A DNA stretch of 5,050 nucleotides from Lentisphaeria bacterium (GTDB lineage: Bacteria > Verrucomicrobiota > Lentisphaeria > Oligosphaerales > Oligosphaeraceae). The stretch spans positions 1-5,050 of the forward strand of contig JAQVUB010000235.1 in the NCBI GenBank assembly GCA_028699735.1, in the 5' to 3' direction. The notes below the pieces were generated by a model. It saw only the letters and a list, made by a program, of their open reading frames with translations, searched no databases and was not told the DNA's origin. Below, piece by piece: positions 1-4,503 of this stretch (its first letter is position 1; each line of letters starts with the position of its first letter). The position numbers and the translations under genes are program-made.

Positions 1-161
1 CAAAAGAATTCCTCTGTGACCCAGTTGCACTGACGCAATACACTGGTATGCTGTGTACTCGCAAAAATTCGCAAAACTGCACCTTGCAGCCAGCACTATG
101 GCATTGGGTAGTGATAATTTTCAAACGACCTGTTGCTCGTGCTTCGTGTGCCAGTCTTCAT

Positions 162-179
162 GGGTGCAGTTCCCAAAAG
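162..179 (+). repeat. Left arm of perfect 18-bp inverted repeat
   Basis: This arm is the exact reverse complement of 304-321. The nine-base core GGTGCAGTT also recurs in the opposite orientation at 75-83 (AACTGCACC), outside the element, so a third partial copy of the end may lie upstream. Confidence 0.9.
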
Positions 180-303
180 TAGGTAGAGACTGTCCAGAAA
201 GGGGGCAGGGTTCAGGTTTAAAATGTGGCGTAACCGGCTCGGTTGCGATTACTGTTAGCACTCCCACGCCCGAACGGTCTCGGGTGCCCGGGGCAGGGGC
301 TAC

Positions 304-321
304 CTTTTGGGAACTGCACCC
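304..321 (-). repeat. Right arm of perfect 18-bp inverted repeat
   Basis: This arm is the exact reverse complement of 162-179. Pairing can continue inward with 301-303 against 183-185 after a three-base bulge. The heptamer GTCTTCA follows immediately at 322-328. Confidence 0.9.
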
Positions 322-440
322 GTCTTCAGTCGATGGCAGGGTTGGCTTGGACTGATTGAAGAACAGCTTACGAAAAATTAGCTTTTCTGCAGCATTTTTC
401 AAGCTGCCGGCTGTACTTTCACAAAAAGTCAGGAAGCACC

Positions 441-581
441 ATGAGCGTCATATTTGTACAGGAAGCAAACGATCCGCAACCTTTCCTATCTGCCCGCCGC
501 ACTCATGGGCGTTTGCAGAAAATGATGAAAAGGCAACACAAACAAAAAACAAAAACAAAATATTTTCCATATTTACCTTGA
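441..581 (+). CDS. Possible small basic protein, 46 aa, unrecognised
   Basis: An ATG at 441 lies four bases after a Shine-Dalgarno-like AGGAAG (431-436) and opens a frame of 46 codons ending in TGA at 579-581. The product begins MSVIFVQEAND and ends in a strongly basic Lys/Gln/Arg/Thr tail with an aromatic end (YFPYLP). It has no signal peptide, membrane segment or motif I recognise. Its stop overlaps the -35 box of the promoter proposed for the next gene. The basic tail comes from an A/C-rich tract that would give Lys, Gln and Thr by composition alone, and the spacing of the ribosome site is short. Chance is a serious alternative. Confidence 0.18.
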   Translation: MSVIFVQEANDPQPFLSARRTHGRLQKMMKRQHKQKTKTKYFPYLP

Positions 582-606
582 ATTACAGGTGATTTGCGGG
601 TATGGT
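578..606 (+). promoter_or_regulatory. Sigma70-type promoter for the pilus gene cluster
   Basis: TTGAAT at 578-583 (4 of 6 to TTGACA, with the important TTGA intact) is separated by exactly 17 bases from TATGGT at 601-606 (4 of 6 to TATAAT, with first TA and last T intact). Transcription would start near 612-614, leaving a leader of roughly 75 bases before the ATG at 690. It is the best promoter-like pair I see upstream of the cluster. The leader begins with a small hairpin (612-617 with 627-632). Confidence 0.45.
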
Positions 607-676
607 AAAAAAAAGGCGTTTTTGTTGCCTTTGTCCCATGGCTTTTGCATGGGGGTCTAACTGGGATATACGAGCG

Positions 677-682
677 AAGGAG
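677..682 (+). promoter_or_regulatory. Ribosome binding site deciding the start at 690
   Basis: AAGGAG at 677-682 ends seven bases before the ATG at 690. This favours 690 over the in-frame TTG at 645, which has no such site and would put 15 charged, non-signal residues ahead of a good signal peptide. The next in-frame ATG, at 705, has a GAGGAG only one base away, which is too close to work. Confidence 0.8.
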
Positions 683-689
683 TCGATCA

Positions 690-1325
690 ATGCATAAGAG
701 GAGTATGCCTGTTTTCTATCAGTGTCTCCTGGTTTTTCTTTTGCTGATCCCTCTTGCATATGGTCAGAGGCGTTCCCGCTTTTCCGTGAAGGAAGGTGGC
801 AGCCTGAAGCTAAAACTCGAAACCATGCGGGCGCCTGAATTCAAAGATTCCAAGCAGGGTATTGCTGGTTGTGCACACTGGGGAGTGGTTTCCCTTGATT
901 TTGAACTGGACAACGACAAGGACGAATGGGTCGACGAGTTGGAGGTCTATTGCCTGATACTAGCGCAACAGAAGGGGGGGACGGCTGTTGCTCTTGAACA
1001 GTCTTTTCGCTATATGGATGTTTGCGGAGGCGATAAAAATCACGTTTTGCTTTTCATAACTCCAACGTTTTTCAGACGCTATCTTGACAACAGTAAACGG
1101 CCTGACACAAGCAAGCTGAGCGCCTATGTGGAGCTACGCGTCGGGGGATCTCCCATCCATAAGAGTCCCATCTTCAACACGGCAGCCGGGCTTCCCAAGG
1201 ACTGGTATCAGCAGGCTGGGCGTATCAAGCGAATTGCCAATGCGTTGCTTCCAAAAAGCAGAACCCCCTTTGCCTCTGTTGATTTCGACTATTATCTTTA
1301 TGAACTCCCGGCAGAGCCTCAATAA
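690..1325 (+). CDS. Exported pilus-cluster protein, Amuc_1102-like (Ig-like fold predicted)
   Basis: This is a 211-aa protein with a clear N-terminal signal peptide: a basic start (MHKR), a hydrophobic core at about residues 8-23, and a likely cleavage after Ala-Tyr-Gly near residue 25. It is therefore secreted to the periplasm or outer surface. No lipobox is seen. The mature part is rich in alternating beta-strand patterns, for example WVDELEVYCLIL at about 80-91, HVLLFITPTFFRRYL at about 108-122 and AYVELRVGG at about 135-143. It contains three cysteines (61, 88, 102) and ends in DFDYYLYEL. It sits directly upstream of pilM, the position held by Amuc_1102 in Akkermansia. From memory that protein has an immunoglobulin-like fold and is tied to type IV pili. 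The assignment is by gene order, size, export signal and strand pattern, not by alignment. The gap to pilM is 120 bases to the chosen ATG, so co-transcription is likely but not proven. It contains a seven-G run at 974-980, in frame. Confidence 0.6.
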   Translation: MHKRSMPVFYQCLLVFLLLIPLAYGQRRSRFSVKEGGSLKLKLETMRAPEFKDSKQGIAGCAHWGVVSLDFELDNDKDEWVDELEVYCLILAQQKGGTAVALEQSFRYMDVCGGDKNHVLLFITPTFFRRYLDNSKRPDTSKLSAYVELRVGGSPIHKSPIFNTAAGLPKDWYQQAGRIKRIANALLPKSRTPFASVDFDYYLYELPAEPQ

Positions 1326-1335
1326 TCCGCTGTGC

Positions 1336-1376
1336 CGGAGACTTTCAGCTTGACTTTGATCAGCAGTCCGTCTCCG
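1336..1376 (+). repeat. Intergenic inverted repeat / RNA hairpin before pilM
   Basis: CGGAGAC at 1336-1342 pairs with GTCTCCG at 1370-1376, and an inner stem can form between 1348-1353 and 1360-1364 with one bulged base. The sequence after it (CTAAAAAC) lacks a run of T, so it is not a standard intrinsic terminator. It may adjust read-through or message stability between the first gene and pilM. No strong promoter was seen in the remaining part of this gap. Confidence 0.4.
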
Positions 1377-1445
1377 CTAAAAACAACTTTTCCCTGAACA
1401 CGATTAGAGTAACCGCAGAGAGCGGTTCACCAAGTGGGACATACC

Positions 1446-3380
1446 ATGGCGAAAAATGACAGAATTCTGGCAATAGATATCGGAGCTACCAGTATTAAGC
1501 TCTGCGAATTCGAATACGATGCGGCCGGAACCATGAGCCTGTCTGTGTTCGCATATCGTGAGTATGAAGAAGAACTCTCTGAAGACACCCGGATGGGCGT
1601 GGTTGCCGGTTTATTGCGTCAGATGCTTGCAGAGAGTGGCAGCCGAGCGCGCAAAACCTTGTTGTCCATGTCAGGACAGAGTGTTCTTTTGCGCTTCGGG
1701 AAAATTCCTTACGGCAACTATGATCGGAAACAGATTAAGCAGCTCGCCGAATTTGAGGCGCGCAGAAATATTCCGTTTGCCATTGATGAAGTGATTTGGG
1801 ATTATCAGCTGATAGCCGGGGATGATCCGGAGGCTGTTGATGTCATGTCCGTGGTGATTAAGGATTCGATTGTTGAGCAGTTTACTTCTGCAGTATCCTC
1901 TGTAGGTCTTGAACCCATTCTGGTTGATGTGGCGCCAGTTTGCTGTTACAATACGGCTCGAGCCAATGATCTTGGCAAAGACGAATGTGTGGCTGTGCTG
2001 AATATTGGCGGGCGCAGTACCAATTTGATCTTTGTCGAGGGGGAACGCTTCTTTGCCCGTACCATCCCGATTGCCGGTTACTCGATTACTCAGCAGATTG
2101 CCAAAGAGTTTGGGATTGGTTTTCCGGAAGCGGAAGAATTGAAGCGCCATCACGGTTTTGTCTCGCTGGGTGGGGCCTATGCGGAACCTGGCTCAGAGAC
2201 TGCGGCCAGTGTGTCCAAAATCATCCGCAATGTGATGGCTCGCCTGCATGGTGAAATTTCCCGTTCCATCAGTATTTACAAAGCGCAACAGAAAGGGAGT
2301 GCTCCTGCCAAGATGTACTTGACCGGGGGCAGTTCAATTCTTACCTACTGTGATTTGTTTTTTTCGGAAAAACTGGGCATTCCGGTAGAATATTTCAATC
2401 CTTTCCCGGTGGTTAATATTCTTCCTGGTGTGGATCGGCAGCGTCTTGGGGAAGTCGCACATATGTTCAGCGAGACCATTGGTCTTGGCCTTCGCTTTGG
2501 CGTTGCCTGCCCGATTGAAGTCAGTTTGCTGCCCAAAGATATTCGCCGTCAGCAAATGCTGTCTGCAAAAAAACCGTATTTTGTGGCGGCGATGTTGTCA
2601 GTTCTGGTCTTGTTGGCGACGGTTTGGATTGGCTTGTCTACGCGTGCAGATGCTACGGAGTATTGTGCCAAACAATTGGAAACCGTCCGAGGCCAATATG
2701 AACCGAATTTGAATAAGATTGAGCAGATGAACTCCAGTGCTCAACAGATGGATGCTCAATGTAAGAAACTGACCGACTTGCTGATGCAACGGACAGTCTG
2801 GCCAATGCTGCTGAATGAACTTTACCGGCTCAAGCCGGATGACCTCTGGCTGACTTCGATCAAGCCGATTTTTGGTGAAGTTGCCCCTTATGAGCCTTCC
2901 TCGATCGGGCCAACCTCAATCAGCGGTTCACCGGAAGAAAGTCTTTTTTCGTCACAGGATTCCGGCATGATGTTTGGTGGCGGCGATCCGGGAATGGGGG
3001 GGGGCGGATCTCCCGGTGTCATCGGTCAGATGGTGAAAATTGGCGGTCTGAATGTTGAAGGGATGTATGTTGTTCCAGGCAAAGGTGCTTCTGAATTTAC
3101 CGAGCTGCCCGAACCGGTTTTTCCCTTCTCGGTGCCTCCTCCGGCAGCTCCGGCCTCTGAAGAGCCCGGACAAGGGCAGGTTGCACAGCAGCCGGGTGTC
3201 GGTTCTCCTGAAATTTTGTTTTTGGAACGTTTGCGTTCTTCCCGGTTATTTAGTGCGGATGCAAAAATGACTGCATTGAAATTGTTCAAACAAAATCCGG
3301 ATTTTAAAAATGCCGGTAATTTCACCATGCAGATCAAGCTTGAGTTTCCGCTTGAATTCATGCAGTACGGCAATCGCTGA
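1446..3380 (+). CDS. pilM: Type IV pilus assembly PilM-PilN fusion protein
   Basis: This is a 644-aa protein in two parts. Residues 1 to about 350 are a PilM-type actin-like ATPase domain (FtsA/PilM superfamily). They include phosphate-1 motif AIDIGATSIK (D11), the PilM signature FEARRNIPF followed by DYQLI (about 103-123), phosphate-2 region NIGGRSTN (186-193) and adenosine motif LTGGSS (292-297). Residues from about 357 onward resemble a whole PilN: the EVSLLPKDIRR peptide (359-368) like the PilM-binding INLLP motif, a membrane helix (about 378-397), a coiled coil (about 400-450), then a periplasmic ferredoxin-like domain starting WPMLLNELYRLKPDDLWLTSI. That domain is interrupted by Gly/Ser- and Pro-rich linkers (about 477-530 and 550-590) and resumes with FLERLRSSRLFS and a closing strand. 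PilM is usually near 350 aa and PilN near 200 aa, so the length fits a fusion. Role: inner-membrane alignment platform between motor and secretin. Start: ATG 1446 gives the usual distance to AIDIG; the in-frame GTG at 1434 adds four residues. The ribosome site is weak. The Asp usual in phosphate-2 is Asn186. Confidence 0.88.
   Translation: MAKNDRILAIDIGATSIKLCEFEYDAAGTMSLSVFAYREYEEELSEDTRMGVVAGLLRQMLAESGSRARKTLLSMSGQSVLLRFGKIPYGNYDRKQIKQLAEFEARRNIPFAIDEVIWDYQLIAGDDPEAVDVMSVVIKDSIVEQFTSAVSSVGLEPILVDVAPVCCYNTARANDLGKDECVAVLNIGGRSTNLIFVEGERFFARTIPIAGYSITQQIAKEFGIGFPEAEELKRHHGFVSLGGAYAEPGSETAASVSKIIRNVMARLHGEISRSISIYKAQQKGSAPAKMYLTGGSSILTYCDLFFSEKLGIPVEYFNPFPVVNILPGVDRQRLGEVAHMFSETIGLGLRFGVACPIEVSLLPKDIRRQQMLSAKKPYFVAAMLSVLVLLATVWIGLSTRADATEYCAKQLETVRGQYEPNLNKIEQMNSSAQQMDAQCKKLTDLLMQRTVWPMLLNELYRLKPDDLWLTSIKPIFGEVAPYEPSSIGPTSISGSPEESLFSSQDSGMMFGGGDPGMGGGGSPGVIGQMVKIGGLNVEGMYVVPGKGASEFTELPEPVFPFSVPPPAAPASEEPGQGQVAQQPGVGSPEILFLERLRSSRLFSADAKMTALKLFKQNPDFKNAGNFTMQIKLEFPLEFMQYGNR
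2996..3004 (+). repeat. Nine-G homopolymer inside the pilMN coding region
   Basis: Nine consecutive G bases follow AAT, within the Gly-rich linker that begins at Met517 and encodes Gly-Gly-Gly-Gly. The frame is intact at nine. A run of this length is prone to slippage by polymerase and to sequencing error. A change of one base would cut off the C-terminal half of the PilN-like periplasmic domain while keeping the PilM domain and membrane helix. Confidence 0.95.
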
Positions 3381-3397
3381 GGGCTGTTTTTTCACGA

Positions 3398-3421
3398 CGG
3401 TCTTTTGATCTCAAAAAACCG
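3398..3421 (+). repeat. Small intergenic hairpin between pilMN and the PilO-like gene
   Basis: CGGTCTTTTG at 3398-3407 pairs with CAAAAAACCG at 3412-3421 with one mismatch and a four-base loop, inside the 73-base gap. It is A/T-rich and is not followed by a T run, so I do not call it a terminator. It may be a processing or stability element in a shared message. Confidence 0.35.
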
Positions 3422-3453
3422 AAAACATTTTGCAGTAATATGGAATTTAGTAT

Positions 3454-4491
3454 ATGGACTTTGTCAAAAAAAATCTTGGCTTGCTGATATGCGGGGTAGT
3501 AAGTTTCATTCTGGCTTGTATTCTGTTGATTTTCATGTTCAAGACTTCCGGGCAGATGAAAATACAAAACCAGAAAGTTCAGGAACAGATGGCCTTTTTT
3601 GAACGGGTCGCCCAGCAAGGGTACAAATTGACTGCAGCCAAAGGCGCCGAACTGGAAAATCTGCTGCAGGCACAGAAAAATTATGAAGATGCCGAACAGT
3701 TCTACCGTTCAAGTCGCGATTTTCTTGCCAAAACCTATTCGATAGAACCGGAGTTGCCGGTGACCAGCCCGGATGCCTTGAAGCTGATCAATGAGCGTGT
3801 CCGGCAAATGACCGATTTTGTGCTGAAAAATGATATCAATTTTCCGGGTTTGGCCAAGGAATTTATGGATATTGTTGCACGCGGCAGTGTCAATACTTCT
3901 GAGTTTGCGCCGGTTTTCCGGCAGTTGCTGATTTATGAATATCTGATCCGTAAGATTGCCGAGGCTGGTATAAAAGAAATCCGGCAGCTGGAATTGCCGC
4001 TGGGCTTTGCCGTTCAGGAAGAAGATATTTACACCATCACTCCAATCTGGCTGTCGTTCGACTGTGAACCGGAGACCGCACAAAATTTTTTGAATCAAAT
4101 GACGAACGACAGAAAGATGTTGTTTTATATTAAAAACGTTACTATGGAGGCGCCGGACAATGTTACATCGGTCGCACAGGATTACCAGAATGCGAATGCG
4201 GATCGTATCCGTCAGGCCACTCAAGCGATGGGTAATGACCCAGGATCGGAGTTAATGCCGGGAGAAGGACCACGGCGGCCTGAGAACCAGCGCAGGGTGA
4301 ATCCTTCCGGCGGGAGGATAGCAAATCCAGGAGAGCAGGGGGTGGGCGAGACAGTGGTAAATTCTGGCCCCCAAAGCCGTTTCATTGTGCCCGATCCCAA
4401 ACGGCAGGACTATCTTATTTTTGCCCGAAAATACGTGGTCATCGAGGTACGCTTCGATCTTTACGAATTCAAAAAACTTGAAGCAAGATAA
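3454..4491 (+). CDS. Amuc_1100/PilO-like inner-membrane pilus protein
   Basis: This is a 345-aa protein with a short cytoplasmic tail (MDFVKKN), one membrane helix at about residues 8-29, then a long helical, coiled-coil-prone region (about 33-95). A mixed alpha/beta periplasmic domain follows. A Pro/Gly/Asn/Arg-rich, probably disordered segment (about 255-305) precedes final strands of the type YLIFARKYVVIEVRFDLYEF. This tail-helix-coil-domain plan is shared by PilO and by Amuc_1100 of Akkermansia (about 317 aa), and the position right after pilM matches Amuc_1100. By family knowledge it would pair with the PilN-like half of the preceding fusion to form the periplasmic alignment complex. The identity rests on architecture and order; sequence similarity in this family is low. 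The ribosome site is weak (GGA at 3442-3444). An eight-A run (3466-3473) covers codons 5-7. The gap from pilMN is 73 bases; the next gene starts 12 bases after its stop, so those two are surely co-transcribed. Confidence 0.7.
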   Translation: MDFVKKNLGLLICGVVSFILACILLIFMFKTSGQMKIQNQKVQEQMAFFERVAQQGYKLTAAKGAELENLLQAQKNYEDAEQFYRSSRDFLAKTYSIEPELPVTSPDALKLINERVRQMTDFVLKNDINFPGLAKEFMDIVARGSVNTSEFAPVFRQLLIYEYLIRKIAEAGIKEIRQLELPLGFAVQEEDIYTITPIWLSFDCEPETAQNFLNQMTNDRKMLFYIKNVTMEAPDNVTSVAQDYQNANADRIRQATQAMGNDPGSELMPGEGPRRPENQRRVNPSGGRIANPGEQGVGETVVNSGPQSRFIVPDPKRQDYLIFARKYVVIEVRFDLYEFKKLEAR

Positions 4492-4496
4492 GGAAG
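4490..4496 (+). promoter_or_regulatory. Ribosome binding site supporting a TTG start
   Basis: AAGGAAG overlaps the stop codon of the PilO-like gene and ends seven bases before the TTG at 4504. It is the best ribosome site in the downstream part of the window, and it supports the TTG start. No in-frame ATG lies near the membrane helix. Confidence 0.75.
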
Positions 4497-4503
4497 TGAC
4501 AGC

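Larger units (their letters stand above)
154..328. mobile_element. Putative MITE-like palindromic element with flanking direct repeat (or long-hairpin RNA)
   Basis: The bases GGGTGCAGTTCCCAAAAG at 162-179 are exactly reverse-complementary to 304-321, which is 18 of 18 pairs. The heptamer GTCTTCA stands outside each arm, at 154-160 on the left (one T between it and the arm) and at 322-328 on the right. Terminal inverted repeats plus a short flanking direct repeat are the hallmark of a non-autonomous transposable element with a target-site duplication of 6 or 7 bp. The interior also pairs in nested fashion: 190-195 with 291-296, 203-207 with 285-289, 210-213 with 272-275, 225-228 with 264-267, and a tight apical hairpin 229-247. 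The whole 160 nt can therefore fold into one long rod, so a structured RNA (for example a 6S-like long hairpin) is the main alternative. No transposase is present. I recognise no named family. Confidence 0.4.
1..577. other. Upstream region without a well-supported gene
   Basis: No reading frame here has both a convincing start site and a recognisable protein. The longest frames (about 100 codons on + at 53-355, 93 codons on - at 121-402) run through the palindromic element at 162-321 and give Cys/Pro/Ser-rich low-quality translations. I see no tRNA, rRNA, tmRNA, RNase P or SRP RNA signature. The stretch holds the palindromic element, a weak small ORF at 441-581, a short tandem of TCGCAAAA (59-66 and 69-76), and an A/C-rich tract (about 528-560) just ahead of the promoter. 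The 3' end of any upstream gene is not visible. Confidence 0.6.

Noticed and set aside
162..321. Firm call of 6S RNA or another named RNA for the palindromic element
   Set aside because: The rod shape and length are suggestive, but I cannot see the conserved bubble sequences, and the flanking direct repeat fits an insertion better.
53..355. 100-codon open frame on the + strand
   Set aside because: It runs through the palindromic element, has no ribosome site that I can see, and gives a Cys/Ser/Pro-rich translation without any recognisable domain.
121..402. 93-codon open frame on the - strand
   Set aside because: It also spans the palindromic element, and its translation shows no motif; most likely a chance frame.
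356..592. 78-codon frame starting with TTG on the + strand
   Set aside because: It has no ribosome site, unlike the overlapping ATG at 441, and reads into the A/C-rich tract and promoter region with a low-complexity end.
606..632. Hairpin plus eight-A run that reads as a stem followed by T on the - strand (possible terminator)
   Set aside because: No - strand gene is visible that would need it. On the + strand no T run follows the stem.
1350..1378. TTGACT at 1350-1355 as a -35 box for a separate pilM promoter
   Set aside because: No acceptable -10 box lies 16 to 18 bases downstream, and the sequence is part of the intergenic hairpin.
1671..2153. 160-codon open frame on the - strand inside pilMN
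   Set aside because: It is a shadow of the strongly supported PilM coding frame, with no domain or ribosome site.
3709..4224. 171-codon open frame on the - strand inside the PilO-like gene
   Set aside because: It is antisense to a well-supported gene and shows no recognisable features.
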